A DNA stretch of 64,000 nucleotides, from assembly GCA_963826505.1 (NCBI GenBank), contig CAWGXG010000001.1, positions 1-64,000 of the forward strand, written 5' to 3'. Below, piece by piece: positions 1 to 8,558 of the stretch; within the stretch, counting starts at the first letter, position 1, and each line of letters begins with the position of its first letter. This DNA is from CAWGXG01 sp963826505. GTDB taxonomy: Bacteria; Chloroflexota; Anaerolineae; Aggregatilineales; Aggregatilineaceae. Made by a program: the position numbers and the translations under genes. The notes under the pieces were generated by a model. That model was given only the letters and a program-made list of their open reading frames with translations. It was not told the origin of the DNA and did not search any database.

Positions 1-560
1 AAGTCGCGCGGCGTATCGCCGAAGCGGCAGCCTTCGCCCAGGTGGACCCTTACCGCGCCGCGACGCACAACAAGGGCGTGATGAACGGCATGGACGCGCT
101 CGCGATTGCGACGGGCAACGACTGGCGCGCCCTCGAAGCCGGGGCGCACGCCTGGGCCGCGCGCGATGGGCGTTACACGTCCCTGACCGAGTGGACGATC
201 GATGATCAGGGCGATCTGCGCGGGCGGATCGCGCTGCCGGTCGCGGTCGGGATCGTGGGCGGCGCGACGCGCGTGCACCCGACGGCTCGCGTCGCGCTCA
301 AAATTTTGGGCGTGCAGACGGCCAGCGAGCTAGCGGGCGTGATGGCGGCGGTTGGGCTGGCGCAGAATCTCGCGGCGATCCGCGCGCTGGCGACGGAAGG
401 CATCCAGCGCGGGCACATGAGCCTGCACGCGCGACAGATGGCGGTCGCCGCTGGCGCTGCGCCGGACGAAGTCAACGAGATCGCACGCCAGATGGTCGAG
501 GAAGGGCAGATCAGCACGGCCCGCGCGGAGGAGCTGCTCAAGGCGCGGCGCGGGGAATAG
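1..560 (+). CDS. Hydroxymethylglutaryl-CoA reductase, degradative-type (class II), C-terminal part
   Basis: The reading frame is open from base 3 and runs off the left edge, so only about 186 residues of a roughly 420-residue enzyme are present. The enzyme interconverts HMG-CoA and mevalonate with NAD(P)H. THNKGVMNG carries the expected catalytic Lys, ATGND the conserved Asp, and GHMSLHAR near the C-terminus the catalytic His typical of soluble class II enzymes. No membrane segment is present in this part. With the archaeal-type HMG-CoA synthase 3 kb downstream it supports a mevalonate route to isoprenoids, although the class II form can also work in the degradative direction. A GTG at 42 is inside the gene and is not its start. 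Confidence 0.9.
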   Translation, partial: VARRIAEAAAFAQVDPYRAATHNKGVMNGMDALAIATGNDWRALEAGAHAWAARDGRYTSLTEWTIDDQGDLRGRIALPVAVGIVGGATRVHPTARVALKILGVQTASELAGVMAAVGLAQNLAAIRALATEGIQRGHMSLHARQMAVAAGAAPDEVNEIARQMVEEGQISTARAEELLKARRGE

Positions 561-730
561 CAGTCGCGATTAGCAGGCAGGCGGGCGTTCGTAGGCCGGG
601 CGCAGATCGGGCGCGGGGCGGTCGTGGGCTCGCAAGGAGTCCACACCGGCTCGTTTTTTGCGTACAATCAAGGTAGAGAACAGTAACAGCCAGCGGGATG
701 CCTGCGCTGTCGAGTAAGGAGAACCAACTC

Positions 731-2218
731 ATGAAACGCGTTCTGATGAAAAGGGTAGCCGTGCTGGCCGTGCTGGTCGTGGCGCTGGCCGGGCTGCCGG
801 GTCCCTGGGCGGGACATACGGCGGCGCAGCCGGTCCACGCGCAGAGCGGCGTGGTGTGGAAAGCGCAGTATTTCGATAACCCGTACCTGATCGGGAATCC
901 GGTGGTGGAGCAGCAGCAGTCCGGTCTGGAATTGAATTGGGGTGCGGCGGCGCCGGTGGCGGGCGTCTCCGCCGACAACTTCAGCGCGCGTTTCGCCACA
1001 GATACCACCTTCCAGGCGGGTACGTACCGCTTTTTCATCCTGGCGGATGACAGCGTTAAGCTGTGGATCGACTATCCGCCGGATAAGAAGCCGGTCCTCG
1101 ACAACTACAACGCGCCGACGCCGGGCCAGATGCTGACCGTCGACGTGACGCTGACCTCGGGATCGCATCACATCCAGGTGGACTACCGCGAAGTGACCGG
1201 CGACGCCTATCTCTACGTGACGTGGGCCAACGCCGCGAGCGCCGTCACACCCAATTTCCCGGTGCCGGTGGCGTTCACCGTGCAGTGGGCGGCGCAGTAC
1301 TATAACAACACCTATCTGGGCGGCACGCCCGCGCTGACCCAGTCCGAGCCTTCGCCCACGCACGATTGGGGCGCTGGCGCGCCGGGGGCGGGCGTCGTGG
1401 CCGATGGCTTTTCCGCGCGCTGGACGCTGTGGCAGTACTTCGACGCGGGCAATTACACGGTGTCGGTCAAAGCGGATGACGGTGTGCGCATCAGCGTGGA
1501 TGGCGCGTGGATCATCAATGAGTGGCACGGCGCGAGCAACCAGACCTACACCTACCCGCTGACGTTCGGCGCCGGGCAGCACAGCATGGTGATCGAGTTG
1601 TACGAGCAGACCGGGCAAGCCTATCTCTTTTTCAACATGGTGCGTGGCAGCGGCGGCACGACACCCCCGCCTGTCCAGCAGCCCACCGGCGCGACCGCTC
1701 AGGTGACGGCTTACGTGCTCAATGTGCGCAGCGTGCCGCTAATCGGCACGGTGATCGCCAAGATCAACCGCAACGAAGTTTACGCGATTGTGGGACGTAA
1801 CGCGGACAGCAGTTGGTGGCAGGTCAATGTCAACGGGACGGTCGGCTGGGTCAGCGGCTATTACGTGAACGCCAGCAACACGCAGAATGTGCCGGTCACC
1901 TACGGCGGAGCTCCGCAATCGGTGCCCACCGCTACGCCCGTCTATTACCCGTATGGGCAGTGTCCGGGCTTCTTGCCGTCGCGGCTGACGCCGGGCGGTT
2001 GGGGGCGTGTGACGCCCGGCCTGCCGAACAACGTCCGCGCGCAGCCCAGCTACAGCGCCAACTGGATCGGGCAGATTCCCGCCGGGGCGACGTTCCAGGT
2101 GTTGGGTGGGCCGGTATGCGCGGACAGCACGGCGTGGTATCAGGTGAACTACGGCGGGCTGATCGGCTGGACGGTCGAAGGGCAGGCTGGGACCTACTGG
2201 TTGGAGCCGGTGTCGTAG
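731..2218 (+). CDS. Secreted protein with two PA14-like domains and two SH3-type domains
   Basis: The 495-residue product begins with a signal peptide (basic MKRVLMKR, hydrophobic run, cleavage near HAQS). Two PA14-like beta-sandwich repeats follow at about residues 40-180 and 185-310. Both contain the pattern of an ordered Asp-Asp near the middle (ILADDSVKLWID; VKADDGVRISVDG), typical of carbohydrate- or surface-binding PA14 modules. Two bacterial SH3-like domains follow at about 325-395 and 430-495 (LNVRS, WWQVNVNGTVGWV; NNVRAQPS, WYQVNYGGLIGW). I chose ATG 731 over the upstream ATG 698 because AAGGAG lies 9 bases before it. Likely extracellular adhesion or cell-wall binding; no enzyme motif was seen. 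Confidence 0.85.
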   Translation: MKRVLMKRVAVLAVLVVALAGLPGPWAGHTAAQPVHAQSGVVWKAQYFDNPYLIGNPVVEQQQSGLELNWGAAAPVAGVSADNFSARFATDTTFQAGTYRFFILADDSVKLWIDYPPDKKPVLDNYNAPTPGQMLTVDVTLTSGSHHIQVDYREVTGDAYLYVTWANAASAVTPNFPVPVAFTVQWAAQYYNNTYLGGTPALTQSEPSPTHDWGAGAPGAGVVADGFSARWTLWQYFDAGNYTVSVKADDGVRISVDGAWIINEWHGASNQTYTYPLTFGAGQHSMVIELYEQTGQAYLFFNMVRGSGGTTPPPVQQPTGATAQVTAYVLNVRSVPLIGTVIAKINRNEVYAIVGRNADSSWWQVNVNGTVGWVSGYYVNASNTQNVPVTYGGAPQSVPTATPVYYPYGQCPGFLPSRLTPGGWGRVTPGLPNNVRAQPSYSANWIGQIPAGATFQVLGGPVCADSTAWYQVNYGGLIGWTVEGQAGTYWLEPVS

Positions 2219-2292
2219 GACGTGCCAACAGCCCCATCTCTAAATTCCCTCCTCACGCGGGCGTTGAGAGGGGACTTACACGGCGACTAGCT

Positions 2293-2326
2293 CCCCTCTC
2301 CACCAGCGCAGCGCAGTGGGGAGGGG
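2293..2326. terminator. Hairpin between convergent genes
   Basis: A stem of about 11 bp (CCCCTCTCCAC with GTGGGGAGGGG, one G-T wobble) lies between the convergent secreted-protein and hydrolase genes. There is no long T run, so termination is inferred from position and symmetry. It also belongs to the dispersed GGGAGGGG-type intergenic repeats. Confidence 0.45.
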
Positions 2327-2346
2327 GCCGGAGGGTGCGGCCTGCT

Positions 2347-3171
2347 TCACGCCATGACCGGCGCGGCGGGCTGCACCTGCTTCAGAAATTCCACGATGCG
2401 CGGCCCGGTGATCTCCGGCATTTCCATCTGCGGGTAGTGACCGGCGCCCTCGATCAACGCTAACGCGCCGTGCGTTTGCCCGGCGAGAAATTTCGCTTCT
2501 TCGGTCGGATCGGGGAAATCCGGATCTTTGGTGCCCATCACGACCAGCGTCGGCACGCTGACGCGGCTCAACCGTTCTTCGGAGGGCGTGCGCGACGAGG
2601 TCGCCAGCGCCAGATTGGCGTCGAAGCGGCCCGGCTCGGACATGTTGGTCCGCATCTGCGCCAGGTACGTCTCGAAGTCGTCCGGCTTGCGGCTGGGGTA
2701 CAGCGTGCGGTAGTACATCTTCCACAGCGACACGCGCCAGGGGTTATGCACCATCAGCCAGAAGGCGGCATTCATCAGCGGGTTGATCTTCACGTTGCGC
2801 GCGAACGGCCCAATCAGCACCAGCGATCGGGCGATCTCGGGGCGTTCGGCGGCGGCCCACACGGCGGGCGCGGCGGCGAACGACGTGCCGATGATGTGCG
2901 CCGGTCCGGCGTTGAGATAATCGATCAGTGCCAGGATATCACGCCCGACCGAGGGCACGTCGTACTGATCCCAGGGCACGCTGGATTCCCCGTGCCCGCG
3001 CAGATCAACGCTCACAGGGTGCAGTCCTGCGTCGCGGAGTTGCGGCGCCAGCGCGCGGTACTCGCTGCGCAGCGCGCCAATGCCCGGCAGCATGACGACC
3101 AGGTCGCCGTCTCCGCCGTAATCGGTATAGGCCAGGGTTCCTTCAGGGCGTTCGAAAAACTGGGTTGGCAT
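2347..3171 (-). CDS. Alpha/beta hydrolase
   Basis: 274 residues with the alpha/beta hydrolase fold. The nucleophile elbow is GTSFAA near residue 105, with Ala where many members have Gly. The likely acid is in GTKDPDFPDP and the catalytic His in GAGHYPQ. VDLRGHGES and MLPGIG (oxyanion region) are also typical. The substrate cannot be told from sequence; relatives include esterases, lactonases and haloalkane dehalogenases. I start at ATG 3171, which has GGAAGG six bases upstream, not at the ATG six codons earlier. It is divergent from the HMG-CoA synthase gene. Confidence 0.8.
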   Translation of the reverse strand: MPTQFFERPEGTLAYTDYGGDGDLVVMLPGIGALRSEYRALAPQLRDAGLHPVSVDLRGHGESSVPWDQYDVPSVGRDILALIDYLNAGPAHIIGTSFAAAPAVWAAAERPEIARSLVLIGPFARNVKINPLMNAAFWLMVHNPWRVSLWKMYYRTLYPSRKPDDFETYLAQMRTNMSEPGRFDANLALATSSRTPSEERLSRVSVPTLVVMGTKDPDFPDPTEEAKFLAGQTHGALALIEGAGHYPQMEMPEITGPRIVEFLKQVQPAAPVMA

Positions 3172-3454
3172 AGGAAACCTTCCATCCACTCAGTGACCCC
3201 GAGGCAGCCTGTATGGCCTGCTCCAATCCCGGAATCACACGGCATTAATTTCATTCAGAATATAAGAACAAACGCGTCCCACTGCCATCCTCCTGGTTAG
3301 CGCCCAGTTTCACAAAGTTGGTAGCTTCTGAGAGCTTTTGAGAGACGATCCCTGTTATTATCTGCGCGGTGCAAACACGGAAAGCGCTTTGATACTGATC
3401 GCTGGCGGCTGATGGCAGTTGGCTGATCGCTCTGTGTAAGGGAGACCCCCCAAG

Positions 3455-4543
3455 ATGACCAATGCAGCTAATCCCCTCAACGTGGGGCAAAGTGTGCTCA
3501 AACCGGATCGTCCGGTTGGGATTGTAGGTTATGGCGCGTATGTGCCGCGCTACCGCCTGCCCGCGACGGAAGTCGCCCGCGTGTGGACGGGCGGACTGGG
3601 CGGCACACCGATCCAGGAAAAGGCGGTCGCCGGGCTGGATGAAGACGTGATCACGATGTCGATCGAAGCGGCGCAGAACGCGCTGGCCCGCGCCCAGATC
3701 GACCCGCGCCAGATTCGCGCGGTATGGGTCGGCAGCGAGAGCCATCCCTACGCCGTCAAGCCGTCCTCAACCATCGTCGCGGAGAGCATCGGGGCCGCGC
3801 CCAACGTCCAGGCGGCGGACTGGGAATTCGCGTGTAAGGCCGGGTCCGAAGCGATGCAGGCCGGGATCGGCTTCGTGGGGAGTGGCATGGGCCGCTACGT
3901 GCTGGCGATTGGCATGGACACCGCCCAGGGCCGTCCCGGTGACGCACTCGAATATACGGCGGCGGCGGGCGGCGCAGCCTATATCATCGGCGCGGCGGAG
4001 GAAAGCCTCGCGTTGATTCAGGGCAGCTATTCCTATGTGACCGATACGCCCGATTTCTGGCGGCGCGCTCACGAAACGTATCCCAGTCACGGCGATCGCT
4101 TCACGGGCGAACCGGCCTATTTCCAGCATACGCTGAGCGCCGCGCAGCGCCTGATGGACATGCTCGGCACGACTCCGACGGATTACGCGTGGGCTGTGTT
4201 TCATCAGCCCAACGTCAAATTCCCGCAGCGCGCCGCCAAGATGCTCGGATTCACGGACGCGCAGATCGAGCCGGGACTGTTGTCGGGCGTGGTCGGCAAC
4301 GTTTACGCCGGATCATCGCTGCTCGGCTTGACGGCGACGCTCGACGTCGCGCAGCCCGGCGACCGGATTCTGCTGGTGTCGTATGGCAGCGGCGCGGGAT
4401 CGGATGCGTTCGATATTCTGGTCGGGGATCGCATCGCGGAGCGGCGCGCGCTGGCGCCTTTCACGCGCGATTACGTGGCGCGCCGCACCGAGATCGATTA
4501 TGCGCTGTATACGCGCTATCGCGGCAAGCTGCTGACGGAGTAA
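3455..4543 (+). CDS. Hydroxymethylglutaryl-CoA synthase, archaeal type
   Basis: 362 residues. It condenses acetyl-CoA with acetoacetyl-CoA to HMG-CoA. The thiolase-fold signature is clear: nucleophile Cys127 in EFACKAG, general-base Glu63 in AGLDEDVITM, and active-site His in FHQPNVKFP. The sequence resembles archaeal synthases more than the eukaryotic or firmicute enzymes. AAGGGAGA precedes the ATG. A thiolase-family gene follows after 150 bases, as in archaea, where synthase, thiolase and a DUF35 protein form a complex; no DUF35 gene is present nearby. All catalytic residues are intact. Confidence 0.92.
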   Translation: MTNAANPLNVGQSVLKPDRPVGIVGYGAYVPRYRLPATEVARVWTGGLGGTPIQEKAVAGLDEDVITMSIEAAQNALARAQIDPRQIRAVWVGSESHPYAVKPSSTIVAESIGAAPNVQAADWEFACKAGSEAMQAGIGFVGSGMGRYVLAIGMDTAQGRPGDALEYTAAAGGAAYIIGAAEESLALIQGSYSYVTDTPDFWRRAHETYPSHGDRFTGEPAYFQHTLSAAQRLMDMLGTTPTDYAWAVFHQPNVKFPQRAAKMLGFTDAQIEPGLLSGVVGNVYAGSSLLGLTATLDVAQPGDRILLVSYGSGAGSDAFDILVGDRIAERRALAPFTRDYVARRTEIDYALYTRYRGKLLTE

Positions 4544-4694
4544 AGCCCCTATCCCCGCCCTTCCTCCGCCACGCGGGGGAAGGGAGGCGTGCTTGAAGTC
4601 CCTGTCCGCAGCGTGGGGAGGGATTTAGGGAGGGGCTGCACCGGCGACTCACAGGCGTTCTGAATATGCACACACGGATTCCAACAAAGGACTG

Positions 4695-5858
4695 ATGACG
4701 ATGCGAGACGTATCGATAATCGGAGTGGGGCAGGTGCCGGTCGGCGAACATTGGGATATGGGGCTGCGCCAACTGGCCCTGGGCGCGATCCAGGCCGCGC
4801 TGCAAGATGCCGGGCTGGAGCGCGTGGATATGGTGATCGTCGGGAACGCGCTGGGCAGCAATCTGAGCGGGCAAAACCACGTCGGGACGCTGGTCGCGGA
4901 TTTCGCCGGGCTGGCGGGCGTGGAAGCGCTGCGCGTCGAAGCGGCGGACGCGTCCGGCGGGATGGCACTGCGCCAGGGGTACCTGGCTGTGGCAAGCGGT
5001 TTAGTCGAGACGGTGCTGGTGGTCGGCGTGGAGAAGGCGACCGATCGCACCGGCTCCGAGCGCGACACGGCGCTGGCCACCGTACTCGATGCTGATTACG
5101 AAGCCACGCCGGGCGCGACGCTGGCCGCGATGGCCGGACTGCTGATGCGGCGCTACATGCACGAATACGGCGTCACGCTCGACCAGTTCGAAGGCTTCAG
5201 CCTCAACGCGCATGCCAACGGCGTGCTGAATCCGTTCGCCATGTATCGCAACAAGCTGCGCCCCGGTGCGTTCGCCAAAGCGCCCGTGGTGGCCGATCCG
5301 GTCAATCTGTTCGACAGCGCGCCCGAAGGTGACGGCGCGGCGGCGGTCGTGCTGACCACAACCGAGCGCGCACTCGACGCGGTGCCGCGCCCGGTGCGCG
5401 TGCGCGGCAGCGCGGCGGCCACGGATACGCTGGCGCTGCACAACCGGGCGGATCTGCTGTTTCTGCGGGCGGCTAATCTCGCGGCGGGGCGCGCCTACCA
5501 GCAGGCGGGCATCCAGCCGCGCGATCTGCACGTCGCGGAGCTGCACGACAGCTTCACCGTCTTGACCGCGCTGCAACTGGAAGCGATCGGGTTTGCGGCG
5601 CGCGGCGAAGGCTGGAAACCCGCGGCGGAAGGCGTCATTTTGCGCGGGGGTGCGCTGCCGATCAGCACCTTTGGCGGGCTGAAGGCACGCGGTAACCCAC
5701 TCGGCGCGACGGGCGTCTACCAGGCGGTCGAAGTGGCGTTGCATCTGCGGCGTGACGCGGGCGATTCCCAGGTCGAAAACGCGCGGCTGGGGTTGACGCT
5801 CAATCTTGGTGGGCTGGGCAGCACCGCCGTCGCGCACGTGTTGGAGCGTGTGGAATAA
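4695..5858 (+). CDS. Thiolase-family protein (SCPx/archaeal type) lacking the catalytic Cys and His
   Basis: 387 residues with full-length thiolase architecture, including LFDSAPEGDGAAAVVL, ELHDSFT and a C-terminal LNLGGLGST. In archaeal homologues the partner of HMG-CoA synthase makes acetoacetyl-CoA. Here the nucleophile position reads VEAADASGG, with Asp85 where Cys is expected, and the GHP motif reads GNPLGATG, with Asn334 in place of His. DNA at both sites is unambiguous and in frame. It is therefore either a non-catalytic partner of the synthase or an enzyme with altered chemistry. The gene directly follows HMG-CoA synthase on the same strand, which supports a shared pathway. Confidence 0.8.
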   Translation: MTMRDVSIIGVGQVPVGEHWDMGLRQLALGAIQAALQDAGLERVDMVIVGNALGSNLSGQNHVGTLVADFAGLAGVEALRVEAADASGGMALRQGYLAVASGLVETVLVVGVEKATDRTGSERDTALATVLDADYEATPGATLAAMAGLLMRRYMHEYGVTLDQFEGFSLNAHANGVLNPFAMYRNKLRPGAFAKAPVVADPVNLFDSAPEGDGAAAVVLTTTERALDAVPRPVRVRGSAAATDTLALHNRADLLFLRAANLAAGRAYQQAGIQPRDLHVAELHDSFTVLTALQLEAIGFAARGEGWKPAAEGVILRGGALPISTFGGLKARGNPLGATGVYQAVEVALHLRRDAGDSQVENARLGLTLNLGGLGSTAVAHVLERVE

Positions 5859-5963
5859 ACGGACAGCGATCAGTGTCTGGCTGATCGCTGTGACCTGATC
5901 GCTGAAAGCTACAAACAGGGCGGCCACTCGATGAACGGGCGGCCGCGCTTGATTCTGGATCTG

Positions 5964-6257
5964 CTACAGGTTGAACTCACTGGCGATGACTTCCCCGTCG
6001 TACCATTCCGGTTCCTCGACCAGGAACTCAATCATCTTCAAATAGCGCTCATGTGTTGCGGGGTCTTGCGCCACAGCGCGGTATACTTCCCGGCTCTCCG
6101 ACGCGATGACCACGTATAGCACATCCGGGTCGGCGTCCATCCGGTAGGCCAGCATAGCCCCTGGCTGCTCAATGCCAGTGGTGTTTTCCATGTTCCATTG
6201 GATAAATTCCTCGGCCATACCGGGCTTGACGTGCATGCGTGCAATGGTTCCGTACAT
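5964..6257 (-). CDS. Small antibiotic-biosynthesis-monooxygenase-like (dimeric alpha/beta barrel) protein
   Basis: 97 residues. The N-terminus MYGTIARMHVKPGMAEEF followed by a helix and a strand with YVVIASES matches the ferredoxin-like ABM/dimeric alpha-beta barrel fold. Members range from monooxygenases to heme-degrading and structural proteins, so no reaction is assigned. AGGAG precedes the ATG. It stands alone between convergent and divergent neighbours. Confidence 0.6.
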   Translation of the reverse strand: MYGTIARMHVKPGMAEEFIQWNMENTTGIEQPGAMLAYRMDADPDVLYVVIASESREVYRAVAQDPATHERYLKMIEFLVEEPEWYDGEVIASEFNL

Positions 6258-6396
6258 TTTCTGGCTCCTGTGAACTCTGCGATGACGAAATGAGGACGAA
6301 TAAGAGATGCATAGTTATGTTTATGAGAGTCTTACGCACATTGATTAAACTATACAGTCATTTAGTAAATTTCGCAATCGATGCTGGCCTTGCGCG

Positions 6397-6453
6397 CTGC
6401 GTACTGTGCGCTGATCTCTGTACGCCGGCGGCTGTTTGCTGTAACCTGTACGT
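6397..6453. repeat. Heptanucleotide repeat array in a 300-base intergenic region
   Basis: Between the ABM-like gene and the HIT gene (6258-6557) the left part is AT-rich and probably holds divergent promoters. The right part reads as degenerate 7-base units (CTGTGCG, CTGATCT, CTGTACG, CTGTTTG, CTGTAAC, CTGTACG). It is one of the dispersed arrays described in the findings. Confidence 0.5.
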
Positions 6454-6557
6454 AACTGCCGCGCGGTATCTTCAGACTGGCTGATGGGACCGCGTGGGCG
6501 CTGTTGACTCGATCGCCGGGCGGACCCGTTCCGCCGATCGTCCCAAAGGAAAATCGC

Positions 6558-7136
6558 ATGACTGACATCCGGTACTCCGGCAACGTGAACGACCCTGAGT
6601 CCCACGACGAAGAGCACATTCTGTGGACGCCCTGGCGCATGCCCTATTTGCGCGGCGAAGACCGTGAGCAGTACGACGGCTGCGTGTTTTGCGTCAAGGC
6701 GGCGGGCGATCCCGATCTGGAGGCTTTCGACGCGCGCGAATATATCGTGGCGCGCTCGGAGTCGGTGTACGTGATCCTGAACCGCTACCCGTATAACAAC
6801 GGGCACCTGCTGATCATCCCGTACGCGCACGTGCCGTCGCCGGAAGTGCTCCCCCCCGCCACCCTGACCGATCTCATGCTGACCACCAACCGGGCGCTGG
6901 CCGCGCTGCGCGCTGTGTATAACCCGCAGGCGTTCAACATCGGGGCGAATGTCGGGGAAGGCGCGGGCGCCGGTATTCCCGATCATTTTCATTTGCACAT
7001 CGTCCCGCGCTGGAACGCCGACACCAACTTTATGACGGTCGTCAGCGGCACGCGCGTGATCCCGGATATGCTGGACGATACTTTCCGCCAACTGCGGGCC
7101 GTCTGGTCCCAGGTGGGCGGCGCGCAGGAGCAGTGA
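6558..7136 (+). CDS. HIT family nucleotide hydrolase/transferase (Ap4A phosphorylase-like)
   Basis: 192 residues with the histidine triad HFHLHIVPRW near residue 137. The upstream NRYPYNNGHLLIIPYAHV is the conserved nucleotide-binding strand of HIT proteins. An N-terminal LWTPWRMPYL segment and Cys pair CVFC match the branch annotated as ATP adenylyltransferase or Ap4A phosphorylase-like, which acts on dinucleoside polyphosphates. I use ATG 6558, preceded by AAAGGA, rather than an upstream in-frame codon at 6504 with no binding site. Confidence 0.85.
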   Translation: MTDIRYSGNVNDPESHDEEHILWTPWRMPYLRGEDREQYDGCVFCVKAAGDPDLEAFDAREYIVARSESVYVILNRYPYNNGHLLIIPYAHVPSPEVLPPATLTDLMLTTNRALAALRAVYNPQAFNIGANVGEGAGAGIPDHFHLHIVPRWNADTNFMTVVSGTRVIPDMLDDTFRQLRAVWSQVGGAQEQ

Positions 7137-7177
7137 TTGTCTTAATAGAGACTTGCTTTTGAAAGGAATTCGAACCC

Positions 7178-8398
7178 ATGGCAACAAACGGTAAATCCCC
7201 TCGTGACGCGGTGATCTTGAGCGGCGCGCGGCTGCCCCAGGGCAAACTACTCGGCATGCTGACGCCGTTCACGGCGGTGCAGCTTGGCCAGATGGCGGTC
7301 AAGGCCGCCGTAGAGCGCAGCGGCATCGACACGGCCGACGTGGACGAAGTGATCCTCGGCCAGGTGGTCCCAGCGGGCAGCGGTCAGGCGGTCCCGCGCC
7401 AGGTGTCGATCGGGGCCGGGATGCCGCCGCATGTCGGCGGGATGCTGGTCAACAAGATCTGCGGCAGCAGCCTGAAGACAGTCATGCTGGCGGCGGGCCT
7501 GATCCGCGCCGGGGATGGCGATCTGTACGTCGCGGGCGGCCTGGAAAGCATGACCAACGCGCCGTTTATGGACCTGAAGGGGCGCGTCGGGCACAAATAC
7601 GGCCATTTCGAGATGGTCGACTCGGTGATGTGGGATGGTTTGTGGGACCACATTGCGGGGTGGATCATGGGCGAAGCGGCGGAATTCATTGCCCAGGAAT
7701 TCGAGCTGACGCGCCACGACCTGGACGAATTCGCCGTGCGCAGCCACCAGCTCGCCGCCGCCGCGACCGAGGCTGGACGCTTCAAGGACGAGATCGTCCC
7801 GGTCGAGATCAAAGGTCGCAAGGGCGACGTGACGCTGCTCGATCGCGACGAGTCGATCCGCCCGGATACGAGCGTCGAGACGCTGGCCAAGCTGCGCCCG
7901 GCCTTCACGAGTGACGGCATTGTCACGGCAGGCAACGCGCCGGGTCTGAACGATGGGGCCGCGGCGTTGGTCGTCGCCAGCCGGGAATACGCGGAAGCGC
8001 ACGGCCTCCGGCCGATCGCGCGCATCATGGGCTACGGTCAGGCCGCGGTCGAGCCGAAATGGATCTTCGCCGCGCCGATCAAGGCGCTGCCCAAAGCGTT
8101 GGAGCGCGCAGGCTGGACCATGGATGATGTCGATCTGGTCGAGCTGAACGAAGCCTTTGCCGCGCAGGTGCTCGCCGATCTGCGGGGTCTGAAGCGCGAC
8201 GGGTATGACGTGCCGCTCGAAAAGCTGAATGTCAACGGCGGCGCGATCGCGTTGGGGCATCCGATCGGCGCGTCTGGCTCGCGCGTCCTGATCACGCTGA
8301 TCCACGCGTTGAAGCAGCGCGGGCAGACGCGCGGCGTGGCAAGTCTGTGCCTGGGCGGCGGCGAAGCGGTTGCGCTGGCGGTGGAGTTGGAAAGCTGA
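7178..8398 (+). CDS. Acetyl-CoA C-acyltransferase (thiolase)
   Basis: 406 residues. It catalyses thiolytic cleavage of 3-ketoacyl-CoA or its reverse, joining two acetyl-CoA. All catalytic elements are present: nucleophile Cys in NKICGSSLK, NEAFAAQ, His in ALGHPIGASG, and the C-terminal Cys in SLCLGGGEA. It therefore contrasts with the residue-poor thiolase-like protein at 4695. RBS AAAGGA precedes the ATG. It may supply acetoacetyl-CoA to HMG-CoA synthase, or work with the 3-hydroxyacyl-CoA dehydrogenase at 9996 in beta-oxidation or hydroxybutyrate metabolism. Confidence 0.93.
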   Translation: MATNGKSPRDAVILSGARLPQGKLLGMLTPFTAVQLGQMAVKAAVERSGIDTADVDEVILGQVVPAGSGQAVPRQVSIGAGMPPHVGGMLVNKICGSSLKTVMLAAGLIRAGDGDLYVAGGLESMTNAPFMDLKGRVGHKYGHFEMVDSVMWDGLWDHIAGWIMGEAAEFIAQEFELTRHDLDEFAVRSHQLAAAATEAGRFKDEIVPVEIKGRKGDVTLLDRDESIRPDTSVETLAKLRPAFTSDGIVTAGNAPGLNDGAAALVVASREYAEAHGLRPIARIMGYGQAAVEPKWIFAAPIKALPKALERAGWTMDDVDLVELNEAFAAQVLADLRGLKRDGYDVPLEKLNVNGGAIALGHPIGASGSRVLITLIHALKQRGQTRGVASLCLGGGEAVALAVELES

Positions 8399-8430
8399 CA
8401 GGTGACAGCGAACAGCGAATAGCGGTCAGT
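8395..8430. repeat. Heptanucleotide repeat array
   Basis: Immediately after the thiolase stop codon the sequence reads in 7-base units such as CGAACAG, CGAATAG and CGGTCAG. These are the complement of the CTGTTCG family found elsewhere in the window. Confidence 0.55.
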
Positions 8431-8458
8431 AAAAGCCAAGAAAACTGGACGCTAAAGG

Positions 8459-8498
8459 ACGGCCTCGCTCCCGTATGGCTGGGAGTTGGGGCCGTTTT
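8459..8498 (+). terminator. Rho-independent terminator after thiolase
   Basis: ACGGCC pairs with GGCCGT and an inner CTCCC pairs with GGGAG, followed by TTTT. It is placed for the thiolase gene. Confidence 0.65.
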
Positions 8499-8558
8499 GA
8501 CTTACCCGGCAGGCAGGATAGAATCGGGCCGCTGAAATCCGCGTTAGAGGGCAGACTG

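Noticed and set aside
4543..5963. A DUF35 gene expected beside archaeal-type HMG-CoA synthase and thiolase
   Set aside because: No open frame with its zinc ribbon or OB-fold pattern exists near these genes on either strand.
7155..7180. tRNA-like TTCGAACCC near 7165
   Set aside because: No acceptor or anticodon stems fit around it, and it overlaps the thiolase ribosome binding site. No tRNA was found in the window.
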